Assembly (NCBI GenBank): GCA_964409775.1
Contig: CAYPEI010000003.1
Coordinates: 62,001 to 126,000 of the forward strand
Direction of reading: 5' to 3'
Origin: JAHBXL01 sp964409775
GTDB taxonomy: Bacteria; Planctomycetota; Phycisphaerae; Phycisphaerales; UBA1924
Length of the DNA stretch: 64,000 nucleotides
A program made the translations under genes and the position numbers. The notes under the pieces were generated by a model. The model searched no databases. It saw only the letters and a list, made by a program, of their open reading frames with translations, and had not been told where the DNA came from. How positions within the stretch are numbered: the stretch's first letter is position 1; every line of letters starts with the position of its first letter. Positions 7,775 to 16,481 of this stretch are shown one piece after another.

Positions 7775-8809
7775 CTACGCAGCGCGCGGGTCGAAGTTCG
7801 TCTTCGCCGCCAACTGCTCATACAGGACCCTCGTCTCCGCATCGATCGTCTTCGGAACCACGATACGTATCTCGGCAATCATGTCCGCGCGGTCCCCCGA
7901 CTTATTCGGCAATCCCTGCCCGCGGATTCGCATCCGCTGTCCGCTCGATGTCCCCGGCGGAATCGTGACCGTGATCTCCGAATCGATCGTCCGCAGCGGC
8001 GCCTTCGCCCCCAGCGCCGCTTCCCACGGAGCAACCGGCAGCACGGCGATCAGCGTGTACGGGTCCGCCGCGTCAACCCGGAACCTCGCATCGGGCGCGA
8101 TGCGGATCCGCAGCAGCAGGTCCCCCGCCGCGCCACCGTTCGCGCCCGGGCCGCCCTGCCCCGCCAGCCGGATCGCTGTGCCGTCCGTGACGCCCGCGGG
8201 GATCTTCACGTCCAGCGTCCGCGTCTCCCCGTTCGCGTCCGCGAGCGAGACCCGCTTGGTCGCGCGATGCGCCGCATCCGCCAGCGAGATCGTCAGTTCC
8301 GCTTCCGCATCCGGCCCGCGCCGCGGCCCCCGCGCCTCGGCATGACGGCGCGATGTCCTCCCGCCCGCGCGGCCGCCGGGCGACGCCTCGCCGAACGGAT
8401 CAAACCCGCCCCCCCCCCCTCCGCCTCCCCCGAACAGCGACTCGAAGAACTCCGAAAAGTTGCTCCCGGAAAATGCTGTCTCCGGGCCCCCGTCCCCGCC
8501 GAAGTTCACGCGGAACCCGCCGCCCCGTCCGGCTCCGCGCCCGTTCCCTCCCCAGCCCGGCGGCGGCCGGAACTCCTGTCCGGGCTTGTAGTCCGCGCCG
8601 AGTTGGTCATAGCGCTTCCGTCGCTCGACATCCTTCAGAACCTCGTACGCCTCCTGCGCCTGCTGGAACTTCTTCTGCGCCTCCGGCTCCTTGTTCACAT
8701 CGGGGTGATACTTCCGCGCCGCGGTCCGATAGGCGCGCTGGATGTCGTCCTGCGACGCATCCCGCTTCACCCCCAGCACCTCGTAGTAGTCCACGTATCG
8801 TGCGGTCAT
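7775..8809 (-). CDS. cbpA: DnaJ-class co-chaperone without zinc finger (CbpA type)
   Basis: A 344-residue Hsp40. J-domain at residues 1-70 with 'YYEVLGV' and the Hsp70-stimulating HPD in 'KYHPDVNKEP'; Gly/Phe-rich linker (~85-140) with a long polyglycine run; C-terminal substrate-binding domains (~170-330) with 'VKIPAGVTDGTAIRLAGQG' and 'VTIPPGTSSGQRMRIRGQG'. The Cys-rich CxxCxGxG region of true DnaJ is absent, which makes it CbpA/DnaJ2-type. I take the ATG at 8809, which has GAGG seven bases upstream; the ATG at 8815 lies too close to it. Divergent from two hsp20 genes, which suggests shared stress control through the 340-base intergenic region. Confidence 0.92.
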   Translation of the reverse strand: MTARYVDYYEVLGVKRDASQDDIQRAYRTAARKYHPDVNKEPEAQKKFQQAQEAYEVLKDVERRKRYDQLGADYKPGQEFRPPPGWGGNGRGAGRGGGFRVNFGGDGGPETAFSGSNFSEFFESLFGGGGGGGGGFDPFGEASPGGRAGGRTSRRHAEARGPRRGPDAEAELTISLADAAHRATKRVSLADANGETRTLDVKIPAGVTDGTAIRLAGQGGPGANGGAAGDLLLRIRIAPDARFRVDAADPYTLIAVLPVAPWEAALGAKAPLRTIDSEITVTIPPGTSSGQRMRIRGQGLPNKSGDRADMIAEIRIVVPKTIDAETRVLYEQLAAKTNFDPRAA

Positions 8810-8976
8810 GCTCATCCTCGCGGCCTCGTTCGGCGCAGGCCGTACCTGCCGATCCTACGACCACCAAACTGCCTGCAATCAACCCGCGTGCCAAACACCC
8901 GTTCGGGTCGGCCATGACACCAATCTGCCCCCGCCGCGCCCACCCGCGCATCGCGGCAGCCGAAAGGGTGCCATCC

Positions 8977-9001
8977 TGACAGTCGCGGGGGCATTCTGTC
9001 A
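8977..9001. promoter_or_regulatory. Inverted repeat between cbpA-like and hsp20 genes
   Basis: TGACAG at 8977-8982 and CTGTCA at 8996-9001 form a perfect six-base inverted repeat spaced by 13 bases. It sits in the divergent promoter region of two heat-shock units, a natural place for an operator. It matches neither CIRCE nor HAIR. Low confidence. Confidence 0.3.
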
Positions 9002-9044
9002 CCCGCGGCCCGCGTTCCCACGCCGCGCCGAGGCGGATCGCGGC

Positions 9045-9060
9045 TGGCACGCCCTTTGAA
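9045..9060 (+). promoter_or_regulatory. Possible sigma-54-like promoter of the hsp20 pair
   Basis: TGGCAC-N5-TTGAA: the -24 element is a perfect match and the spacing is right, but the -12 element has GA where the consensus has the near-invariant GC. It lies 94 bases upstream of the first hsp20 start. Treat as a weak candidate. Confidence 0.25.
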
Positions 9061-9153
9061 TCCGCTCTCTCCGCACGCCCGACACGGCGAATGGTCCCTG
9101 TTTCCGGACCGTTTCGCGGCGGTGAGCCGGGCTTCCTGAAAGGAGTGCCAACC

Positions 9154-9600
9154 ATGTTCGCACGTCGAGTCCTTGCATCGCCTGTTCTGTCCCGTGCCCC
9201 CTTTGGCGACTTCGATCGCCTCTTCCAGAGCCTCGTGCCCGAGGCCGTTGAGACGTTCGGTCGTGCTTCGCATGGCGCCTTCCCGGCGGTCAATGCCTGG
9301 GAGGATGATCAGGCCGTGTCGATCGAGGCCGAACTCCCCGGCTTTGCTCTCGATGACATCGAGATCACCATGACCGGGCGCACCCTCACCCTGTCCGGCA
9401 AGCGTGAGACCGCGCTGCCCGAGGGCGCCGCCTACGTCCGGCGAGAGCGACCGCAGGGTCGCTTCAGCCGCACGCTCACCCTCAACACCGATATCGATAC
9501 CGCGAAGATCAGCGCGAGCCTCGACAAGGGTGTGCTGCGCATCACGCTGCCCAAGGCCGAGAGCGTCAAGGTGCGCCGCATCGAAGTGAAGAGCGCCTGA
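9154..9600 (+). CDS. hsp20: Small heat-shock protein Hsp20 (first of pair)
   Basis: A 148-residue alpha-crystallin-domain chaperone that binds unfolding proteins without ATP. Domain at about residues 45-148: 'FPAVNAWEDDQAVSIEAELP' opens it, 'ALDDIEITMTGRTLTLSGKR' follows, and it ends with the diagnostic 'LDKGVLRITLPKAESVKVRR' (GVLxxxxPK). The start is the ATG at 9154, with AAAGGAG 7 bases upstream; an in-frame ATG at 9091 would add a non-conserved extension covering that ribosome site. A second hsp20 begins 57 bases downstream. Divergent from the CbpA-type gene. Confidence 0.95.
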   Translation: MFARRVLASPVLSRAPFGDFDRLFQSLVPEAVETFGRASHGAFPAVNAWEDDQAVSIEAELPGFALDDIEITMTGRTLTLSGKRETALPEGAAYVRRERPQGRFSRTLTLNTDIDTAKISASLDKGVLRITLPKAESVKVRRIEVKSA

Positions 9601-9657
9601 TCGAGCCCGGATCTGTATTCACCCTCCCGAACACCAGAACACACCGGAGATACACCC

Positions 9658-10074
9658 ATGAACTCCTGCTGCCAATCAACCGACGGCTCCTGCGGGTCCT
9701 TCGCCCCCGAGACGGCCGGCGCCGCCCGCTCCGTTCGCCCCGCGCGAAGTTTCACCCCGACCGTGGACATCGTCGAGACCACCGATCGCTACACGCTCAC
9801 CGCCGATGTCCCCGGCGCTGACGCTTCCCAGATCGCCGCGCACTTCGAGGACGGCGCTCTCACGCTCCGTGCCCCGGTCTCCCCGCGCCAGCCCGAGGGC
9901 ACCCGATGGCTCGTGCGAGAGTACGGCGTCGGCGCCTGGGAGCGGACCTTCCGCATCGGCGAGGGCATCGACGCCTCCCGCATCGAGGCCGTGTGCCGGG
10001 ATGGCGTGCTCACGCTGACGCTGCCCAAGGCCGAGAGCCTGCGGCCGCGGAAGATCGAAGTCCGCAACAACTGA
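9658..10074 (+). CDS. hsp20: Small heat-shock protein Hsp20 (second of pair)
   Basis: A 138-residue alpha-crystallin-domain protein. The short N-terminal arm is Cys/Ser-rich ('MNSCCQSTDGSCGSF'), unlike the first copy. The domain runs from 'TPTVDIVETTDRYTLTADVP' to 'CRDGVLTLTLPKAESLRPRK', again with GVLxLxLPK. ATG at 9658 has CGGAG about 10 bases upstream. Tandem Hsp20s usually form hetero-oligomers; here the differing arms suggest divergence after duplication. A strong hairpin follows at 10116. Confidence 0.95.
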   Translation: MNSCCQSTDGSCGSFAPETAGAARSVRPARSFTPTVDIVETTDRYTLTADVPGADASQIAAHFEDGALTLRAPVSPRQPEGTRWLVREYGVGAWERTFRIGEGIDASRIEAVCRDGVLTLTLPKAESLRPRKIEVRNN

Positions 10075-10115
10075 CCTCTTTCCGGCCCATCCGGCCACCC
10101 GCTCAGTCAAACACA

Positions 10116-10143
10116 AAGGCCCGGAGCACGTGCTCCGGGCCTT
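10116..10143. terminator. Perfect 28-base palindrome, probable bidirectional terminator
   Basis: AAGGCCCGGAGCAC followed immediately by its reverse complement. It lies 41 bases after the second hsp20 and 50 bases before the stop of the minus-strand gene at 10194, so it can end transcripts from both sides. No clear T-run follows on either strand. Confidence 0.6.
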
Positions 10144-10193
10144 CGCGCGTGTAGAGGGAGATGTCCCGTTGTTGTGGCTCGCTTGTTCCTCGA

Positions 10194-11516
10194 TCACGGC
10201 CCGACAAACACATCGTCCGCGCTGTCGGGGCTCTCGGTCCCCTGCAGGGGCGCCGCGTTCCGCGGGCTGGTCAACTGCCTGATCATGTACTCGATCCGTC
10301 GCGGCAGCCAGATGTTGTCCCCGTTCTCCAGCGTCGGAGAACGCAGCCACACCACGGAGCCGTCGTTGAACAGCGCCGACTGCCCGCGTCCTTCATGATT
10401 CGGTGAGTTCTCGACCGGATCGATCGGCCTGCCCATGATCGCCTTCAGGATCACCGGCGAACGATCCACCAGCACAATCGTCCGCGACGTCTGCGACCAC
10501 TTCGGCCGTTCCGACGCGAACAGGTTCTGGAAACTGTACGAAACTTCCTCCACCCGTCCCCAGTCCTGGGCGTCCTTGCGGGGGTCCTGCGAGACCGCGT
10601 GCAGGTTCCCGGGGCACGCCAGGCTGCCGAGCGTCGTGTTCCCCGTGCGCACGAGCGTGAACAGGTTCGCCGCGTTCGATTGCGCCGGGTCCCGTCCGAC
10701 CAGCCACCACATCCGGCCCGCCGGCGATGCCGACGCCATCGGCAGCGCTTCCTTGTTCGAGCCCGCGTACAGCCCGAAGCCCAGGCCCGCGGCCTGCATG
10801 TTCGAAGCGCACTCCATCCGGCGCGAGTAGCCCTGCACCGCGCTCGTGATCGGGGCCAGCACGCCGAATCCGATCAGGATCAGCGCCGCCACGGTCACCA
10901 GGTCCGACAGCCGGAACCGCGGTCGGAATCCCGATTGCCCCGCCGATTCCACCAGACCCGCGCCCGACCCGACCAGTTCCAGCCGCGACTCGTCGCGCTC
11001 GATGTGGTCCTGCACCATCGCCAGCGTCCGTGTCACCAGCCGCTCGCGATCCGCCTCCGCCCCGCCGATCCCGTCGAGCGTCGAGAGCAGCGCCATCTGC
11101 CTCGCGGCACGCGCCCGCAGCGAACCGGGAACCCTGGCGGGGTCCATCCCCGCCTCGACCAGTGCCTCCAGTGCATCGTCATCATCCGGCGACAGGTCGC
11201 CGTCCATGAACGACCCGCCGGTCAGGTCCGCTTTTCGCCGGTGAGCGGCCCGCGAGACGCGGGCAATAGTCAGATCAATCAGCAGTTCCTTGTTCCGGGC
11301 AACCTCGGCGTCCGGCAGGTTCAACAACTCCAGCACCCGCCGCACCCTGCCTGTGCCCGCATCCCCTGCGCCGGTCGCATCCAGCCCGCCCCCGAGCAGC
11401 CGATCAACCGACTCTGCGGATTCAGGCGACAGCATCGGTTCATTCCCCGCAAAGTCCTCGCGTCCTCGCGCACCGCCCCGCGGCTCGCCGGATGGATAAG
11501 AACTCGACGTACTCAT
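10194..11516 (-). CDS. Sigma-factor-coupled membrane protein with prepilin-like (HX10DG) C-terminus
   Basis: A 440-residue protein whose start (ATG 11516-11514) overlaps the TGA of the ECF sigma gene, so it sits where an anti-sigma factor normally lies. The N-terminal ~220 residues are acidic and soluble with no clear zinc-finger motif. One TM segment, 'LVTVAALILIGFGVLAPI', is followed by 'CASNMQAAGLGFGLYAGSN' and, near the C-terminus, 'NHEGRGQSALFNDGSVVWL'. That ending resembles the H-X-DG motif of planctomycete DUF1559/prepilin-like proteins. My inference is a membrane-bound anti-sigma-type regulator with a pseudopilin-like extracytoplasmic domain. An upstream in-frame extension into the sigma gene is rejected. 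Confidence 0.75.
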   Translation of the reverse strand: MSTSSSYPSGEPRGGARGREDFAGNEPMLSPESAESVDRLLGGGLDATGAGDAGTGRVRRVLELLNLPDAEVARNKELLIDLTIARVSRAAHRRKADLTGGSFMDGDLSPDDDDALEALVEAGMDPARVPGSLRARAARQMALLSTLDGIGGAEADRERLVTRTLAMVQDHIERDESRLELVGSGAGLVESAGQSGFRPRFRLSDLVTVAALILIGFGVLAPITSAVQGYSRRMECASNMQAAGLGFGLYAGSNKEALPMASASPAGRMWWLVGRDPAQSNAANLFTLVRTGNTTLGSLACPGNLHAVSQDPRKDAQDWGRVEEVSYSFQNLFASERPKWSQTSRTIVLVDRSPVILKAIMGRPIDPVENSPNHEGRGQSALFNDGSVVWLRSPTLENGDNIWLPRRIEYMIRQLTSPRNAAPLQGTESPDSADDVFVGP

Positions 11517-12151
11517 GGTTCCTGCAATCCCTTGGAAACGTCCTGCCACTTGCGGGCGAAGGATGCCACCGCCGAATGCAGCCGCGACTTGACCGTCCCC
11601 AGGGGGATCTTCAGCGACTCGGCGATCTGGTTGTACGACATCCTCTGGAAATAGGCCAGCAGGAGGATCTCCCGAAGCGACCATGGCATCTGGTCGATTG
11701 CCTGCTGAACCAGCCTGCTTTGCTCCTGCGTGTCCATCGCCGCGTCGGGCGAAGGGACGTCGATCTCCATCAGGTCCACAAACGTCCGGGCCCCGTCGCC
11801 GTTGGCGCTCTCGCCGCCCGCGAACGAGCCGCCGATCGGCGCCGACAGATCCAGCGCCTTCCGGCGTGCGCTTCTACGAAGCGCATCCCGTCCCTTGTTC
11901 GCCGCGATCGTAAAAAGCCATGGCTTGAACCGCCGCGTCGCGTCAAACGACTCGGCCGATAAGTGCACCTGCAGGAACGCTTCCTGAAAGGCGTCCTCGG
12001 CCAGCGCACGGTTTCCGCATAATCGGACCAGGAAACGCAGGAGGTCGTCGTGGTGCCTTCGCACCAGCGTTTCGAAAGCCGCCGGCTCGCCCGTGCGATA
12101 GGCCTCCAGCAACTCTTCATCGGTCCGATCTTCTAAACGCTTGTCCGGCAT
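11513..12151 (-). CDS. ECF RNA polymerase sigma factor
   Basis: A 212-residue sigma-70 family protein. Region 2 covers about residues 20-95: 'FETLVRRHHDDLLRFLVRLC' then 'LAEDAFQEAFLQVHL' and 'FKPWLFTIAANKGRDALRR'. A linker with Ser/Gly/Ala follows. Region 4 is at about 145-205: 'MPWSLREILLLAYFQRMSYN' and 'IAESLKIPLGTVKSRLHSA', the helix-turn-helix that reads the -35 element. Start ATG at 12151; the longer upstream reading is not conserved. It overlaps the downstream membrane protein by ATGA, indicating a sigma/anti-sigma-like unit. Confidence 0.93.
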   Translation of the reverse strand: MPDKRLEDRTDEELLEAYRTGEPAAFETLVRRHHDDLLRFLVRLCGNRALAEDAFQEAFLQVHLSAESFDATRRFKPWLFTIAANKGRDALRRSARRKALDLSAPIGGSFAGGESANGDGARTFVDLMEIDVPSPDAAMDTQEQSRLVQQAIDQMPWSLREILLLAYFQRMSYNQIAESLKIPLGTVKSRLHSAVASFARKWQDVSKGLQEP

Positions 12152-12447
12152 AGGTTTGCCACTCGGCGGCCTCCGAACCCCAAAGTCTTCCCATCTTCGC
12201 GCCGGCCGCCGGACGTGGCCGTCCCCCAGCGCCTCCTGCCGCCCCGCCGGCGGCGTTCTGCCAAGTGTACGGTATCCCCCACCCGCCTGTTTGGGCTTCC
12301 CACGTCTATTCCGGCTCCACCTCTGCGTTGCCAACGCTGCGTTCCTCAACCCGGCATGTTGGTCCTTGCGCAAGCGTCCGCTAGCATCTCGGCCCGACCC
12401 GCGGCCCGGTGCCGCTTGGTCTGCCGCACCCGACGCGAAAGGAATCC

Positions 12448-13593
12448 ATGGGCGTTCCGCTGAGTCAGATGTGGACAGTTGCGACCTATGTCCTCGGCCA
12501 GAGGCTCAGCGGCAACAAGCGCTACCCGCTCGTGCTCATGCTCGAGCCGCTCTTCCGCTGCAACCTCGCCTGCGCGGGCTGCGGCAAGATCCAGTACCCG
12601 CCCCACATCCTCAAGCGCCAACTCACGCCCGAGCAGTGCTTCAAGGCCGTCGAGGAGTGCGGCGCCCCGATGGTCTCCATCCCCGGGGGAGAGCCTCTCC
12701 TGCACCCGCAGATCAAGGAGATCGTCGAGGGCCTGATCGCGAGGAAGAAGTACATCTACCTCTGCACCAACGCGCTGCTCCTCAAGCAGAAACTCGAGGA
12801 GGGTCTCTTCAAGCCCAGCAAGTACCTGACCTTCAGCGTGCACATGGACGGTCAGGAAGAGCACCACGACTTCGCCGTCTGCCGCGACGGCACGTTCATC
12901 ACCGCCCGCGAAGGTATCCGCCTCGCCGTGCAGATGGGCTTCCGAGTCACCACCAACACCACGCTCTTCGACGGCGCCGACCCCAACTCTGTCCGCGCGT
13001 TCTTCGACGAGATGATGGAACTCGGCGTCGAGGGCATGATGGTCTCCCCCGGCTACGCCTACCCCAAGGCGCCCGACCAGAAGTCCTTCATGCAGGAACG
13101 CTCCAGGACGCAGCGGTTCTTCCGCATGCTCCTCTCCAACCGCAAGCCCCACTGGAAGTTCAACCAGTCGCCGCTCTTCCTCGAGTTCCTCATGGGCAGC
13201 CGTGAGTACGAGTGTCTCCCCTGGGGCAATCCCACCTTCAACATCTTCGGCTGGCAGAAGCCCTGCTACCTCCTCCAGGACGGTTACGTCGAAACGTTCA
13301 AGGAACTCATCGACGACACCGAGTGGGAGCGCTACGGCCGCGCCAGCGGCAACCGCGCCTGCCAGCAGTGCATGGTCCACTGCGGCTACGAGCCCTCCGC
13401 CGTCGACCACACATTCGGCGCCATCGGGGGTCTTTGGGGCACCATCCGCGCGATGCTCTCCTCCGCCTACGTCGATCCCGACGCCGCGGCGATGCTGGCC
13501 GAGGAAGCCCGCAAGCCCCATGGACCGCTCGTCCAACTTGGCCTCACCGTGGAGGGCAAGCCCGCTTCCAGCCGCGAGCCCGTCTCCGTCTGA
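12448..13593 (+). CDS. hpnH: Hopanoid biosynthesis radical SAM protein HpnH
   Basis: HpnH joins a 5'-deoxyadenosyl radical to a C30 hopene to give adenosylhopane, the first step to extended hopanoids. This 381-residue protein has the radical-SAM cluster motif in 'FRCNLACAGCGK' (CxxxCxxC, about residues 35-42), 'SIPGGEPLLHPQI' (the GGE motif), and a C-terminal Cys-containing SPASM-like part with 'CQQCMVHCGYEP'. ATG at 12448 has AAAGGAA 5-11 bases upstream; an in-frame start at 12409 is less likely. No other hopanoid genes (shc, hpn) are in the window. Divergent from the ECF sigma gene with 296 bases between, in which I see no gene. Confidence 0.93.
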   Translation: MGVPLSQMWTVATYVLGQRLSGNKRYPLVLMLEPLFRCNLACAGCGKIQYPPHILKRQLTPEQCFKAVEECGAPMVSIPGGEPLLHPQIKEIVEGLIARKKYIYLCTNALLLKQKLEEGLFKPSKYLTFSVHMDGQEEHHDFAVCRDGTFITAREGIRLAVQMGFRVTTNTTLFDGADPNSVRAFFDEMMELGVEGMMVSPGYAYPKAPDQKSFMQERSRTQRFFRMLLSNRKPHWKFNQSPLFLEFLMGSREYECLPWGNPTFNIFGWQKPCYLLQDGYVETFKELIDDTEWERYGRASGNRACQQCMVHCGYEPSAVDHTFGAIGGLWGTIRAMLSSAYVDPDAAAMLAEEARKPHGPLVQLGLTVEGKPASSREPVSV

Positions 13594-13815
13594 CGCCCCG
13601 ACCCATCGGGCCCCCGCATTCCGCTCGTTCTGTTGTCAATATGCGCCCGCTTTCGTGAAGGCGGTGCAGCCTGAACGCGCGTCTGCAACTACCATCTTGC
13701 AGCATCGATCGCCCGGCCACGCCTTCGCAACCGCGGCGGGCCGCAAGGTGATTGACGAGCGCAGTGATCGCTGGGGCGGGGGCGGAGGTGGGGGGTCTTT
13801 GCGGAGGACATTCCG

Positions 13816-14904
13816 ATGCGCATGACTCTTCACCGCACTTTTCTGGCCGTCGGCGCGGCCGCCTCGGCCTGCCTCCCTGTCCATGCCCAGGACGCCGGCC
13901 CCGCCGGCGCCGAGCCCAAAGCCGTGCAGGTCGAGAAGAAGCCCGCCGCGCTCAAGGCCGGCGATCCCGCTCCACCGCTCTCCGTCGAGTCGTGGGTCAA
14001 GGGCGAGCCGGTCACGGGGTTCGAGCAGGGCCGCGTCTACGTCGTCGAGTTCTGGGCGACCTGGTGCGCCCCGTGCATCGTCGCCATCCCGCACCTCACG
14101 CACCTTCAGGCCCAGTACAAGGACAAGGTCCGCTTCATCGGTGTCTCGAGTTCAGACAAGGACCTCGCGACGGTCGAGAGTTTCGTCCGCCAGCAGGGCG
14201 ACCGGATGGGCTATGCCATCGCCTTCGACGCCGACAAGTCCATGAGCGAAGCCTGGATGAAGCCCGCCGGCCGCGGCGGCATCCCCTGCTCCTTCGTCGT
14301 CGATCGCGAACGCAAGATCGCATGGATCGGCCATCCGCGCGTCGGGCTCGATGCCGTGCTCGCCAAGGTTGTCGACGGAACCTTCAACCCCGCCGCGTGG
14401 GCAAAGACCGAAGCCCGGGCCGACGAACTCCGCCGCAAGGCGTTCGAGGCCGGTCAGGCCGAGGACTACGCCGCCGCCGAAAAGGCGCTCACCGACCTTG
14501 GGAACCTCGACCCCTCGTTCGCCGCGGATGCCGGCATGATGAAGTTCCGCATGCTGCTTCTCCAGAAGCGCGACTATTCCGCGGCCTCCGCCGCCGCCAG
14601 CGCGCTCCTCGGCGGCCCGCTCAAGGACGATGCCGACGCCCTCAAGGAAATCGCATGGACCATCCTCGAGGCCGAGGGCGTCCAGAACCGCGATGTTGAC
14701 CTGGCGATGAAGATCGCCCTCCGCGCAGTCGAGATCGGCAACGGCGACGATGCGCTCATCATCGACACCCTCGCCCGCGCCTACTGGGCCAAGGGCGACA
14801 AGGCCAAGGCGATCGAGTGGCAGAAGAAGGCCGTAGAGAAGGCCGCCGGCGGACCGCTCAAGACCGAACTCGAGTCGACCCTGCACAAGTACGAGGGCAA
14901 GTAA
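13816..14904 (+). CDS. Secreted TlpA-like thioredoxin with C-terminal helical repeats
   Basis: A 362-residue exported protein. Signal peptide at residues 1-25 ('...CLPVHAQD'). Thioredoxin fold at about 50-190 with the catalytic 'FWATWCAPCIVAIPHL' (WCxxC) and the cis-Pro region 'GRGGIPCSFVVD'. The C-terminal ~150 residues are alpha-helical and Ala-rich in TPR style ('ARAYWAKGDKAKAIEWQKKA'). TlpA/ResA-type proteins reduce disulfides or support cytochrome maturation in the periplasm, but planctomycetes have many of unknown role. ATG at 13816 has GGAGG about 9 bases upstream. It converges with the esterase gene 12 bases away. Confidence 0.88.
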   Translation: MRMTLHRTFLAVGAAASACLPVHAQDAGPAGAEPKAVQVEKKPAALKAGDPAPPLSVESWVKGEPVTGFEQGRVYVVEFWATWCAPCIVAIPHLTHLQAQYKDKVRFIGVSSSDKDLATVESFVRQQGDRMGYAIAFDADKSMSEAWMKPAGRGGIPCSFVVDRERKIAWIGHPRVGLDAVLAKVVDGTFNPAAWAKTEARADELRRKAFEAGQAEDYAAAEKALTDLGNLDPSFAADAGMMKFRMLLLQKRDYSAASAAASALLGGPLKDDADALKEIAWTILEAEGVQNRDVDLAMKIALRAVEIGNGDDALIIDTLARAYWAKGDKAKAIEWQKKAVEKAAGGPLKTELESTLHKYEGK

Positions 14905-14916
14905 CCGCCCGCCGCA

Positions 14917-16455
14917 TTACTTGGCGATCGTCGCCGGCTGCGAGGCCTCGTTCGCCGCGTGGATGGCCGCGCGCAGCGACTCCATTCCCTGCGGATAGAA
15001 CGCGTGCCCCATGCCGTCCACGATGACGACCTCGGCGTCGGAGCCGAGTTGGGTCAGCGACGCCTGCAGCAGCCGCGCTGCGCCGTCGAGATAGAAGTTG
15101 TCCTCGGCCCCCGCGTACACATGCAACTTGCCCGCCAGCCGCTCCCGCAGCCCGCGCGATCCCTCCGCGCCGCGCCAGCCCCGCTCCAGCACCAGCCGGA
15201 TGTCATACGGCTCCCACGCCCGCGCCGTCTCCGCATCGACAGCCCCGGTCCCGCGGTCAAACAGCGGACGCGGCTGGCCGTCCGCGCCCCTCGGGCTGAA
15301 CACCGCCTCAAACGATGAAATCTGGCCGCCGCGCCCGAGCACCCGCTCCATCCGGCAGAAGTCGTCGTACCACAGCATCGTCTTCCCGCCGTTGCGGGCC
15401 AGCGGCCGACGCGAGCCCTGCGCGTCGACATACATGTTCGCGCTCGGCGCGTACAGATCGATCCTCTGAAAATCGCGGAAGTCCACCGGGTCCGGCACGT
15501 GCGACCAGCACGCCGCGAACGCTTCCGGATACGTCACCGCCAGCCACAGGCTCGACCAGCCGCCCGACGAGATCCCGGTGACGTGCCGCGTCTCCGCTCC
15601 GCCCGTGCGGAATCGCCGGTCGACCTCCGGCAGCAGTTCCTCGATCAGCATCCGCCCCCACGGGCCGTTGTTCGCCGAGTCCGCAAACACGCTGTGCCCG
15701 GTCCCGCACGACGGATCCGGAACGATCACCACGCAGTCCCGCAGCGTGCCGTCCTCCCCGGCCAGCAGCGGCGCCAGCCGCGCAATGTCGCGATGAGTCC
15801 CACCGAACCCGCTGATCATGACCACGCTCGGCCAGCGCCGTTCCGTGTCCGCATCCCACCCCGCAGGCGTCCTCACCGCTGCCCGAACGGTGTAGTCCCG
15901 GCCGTGGAACTCCGACAGCAGGCGCGACCGCATCTCCACCAGTTTCGTGTCCGCCGCGTCGCGGAACGCCGGTTCGCTCACCACCTCCGTCAGCCGCAAC
16001 TCCAGCACGCCGTCCGAGCCGCTGTCAAACTTCACCGACACCGGCTTGCTGTACAGATCGCCCGCGCCTTCGCCCGGCGCGGGGCAATCCAGCGACCGCC
16101 TCGCGACCGCCTGCGCCCAGTACGGCCCCGCCGCGATCTGCTCGTGCTTCTGCGGAAAGGCCAACTCGCCCCTGCCCGTCCCGCTGATCTCGACCGCCGC
16201 ACCCGCCGCGATCCCCGTGACATCCAGCGCCATCGTCTGCGCCGGCGCAAACCAGTTGCCCATCTGCCGACGCGGCTCGGGCCGGCTCGCACGCCCGAGC
16301 ACCACGTACACCCGCCCCGTGTAGGCGTCCTTCTGCACCGCCGGGTCGAACACGACGCGGAACCGGCCCGCCGTCGGTGCCTCGCCCGATTGCGACCATG
16401 CCGCCCGCGGCACGAGGGACAGCAGCACGGCCAGGCCAAGCAGGAATCTGCGCAT
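14917..16455 (-). CDS. Secreted esterase, alpha/beta-hydrolase fold
   Basis: A 512-residue exported hydrolase. Signal peptide 'RRFLLGLAVLLSLVPRAAWS' at the start; the N-terminal ~170 residues look like a beta-rich domain; the hydrolase part (~190-500) carries 'VVMISGFGGTHRD', the nucleophile elbow 'VTGISSGGWSSLWLAV' (GxSxG), a candidate acid in 'YAGAEDNFYLDG' and the catalytic His in 'DGMGHAFYPQGM'. It resembles the putative-esterase (EsteraseD/Fes) family; substrate unknown. I choose the ATG at 16455 (CGGAG 5 bases before) over the GTG at 16485, which overlaps the preceding stop. Downstream of the DUF4286 gene on the same strand, probably co-transcribed. Confidence 0.85.
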   Translation of the reverse strand: MRRFLLGLAVLLSLVPRAAWSQSGEAPTAGRFRVVFDPAVQKDAYTGRVYVVLGRASRPEPRRQMGNWFAPAQTMALDVTGIAAGAAVEISGTGRGELAFPQKHEQIAAGPYWAQAVARRSLDCPAPGEGAGDLYSKPVSVKFDSGSDGVLELRLTEVVSEPAFRDAADTKLVEMRSRLLSEFHGRDYTVRAAVRTPAGWDADTERRWPSVVMISGFGGTHRDIARLAPLLAGEDGTLRDCVVIVPDPSCGTGHSVFADSANNGPWGRMLIEELLPEVDRRFRTGGAETRHVTGISSGGWSSLWLAVTYPEAFAACWSHVPDPVDFRDFQRIDLYAPSANMYVDAQGSRRPLARNGGKTMLWYDDFCRMERVLGRGGQISSFEAVFSPRGADGQPRPLFDRGTGAVDAETARAWEPYDIRLVLERGWRGAEGSRGLRERLAGKLHVYAGAEDNFYLDGAARLLQASLTQLGSDAEVVIVDGMGHAFYPQGMESLRAAIHAANEASQPATIAK

Positions 16456-16481
16456 GAACGCTCCGGTGCGGTGTTCGTTGG

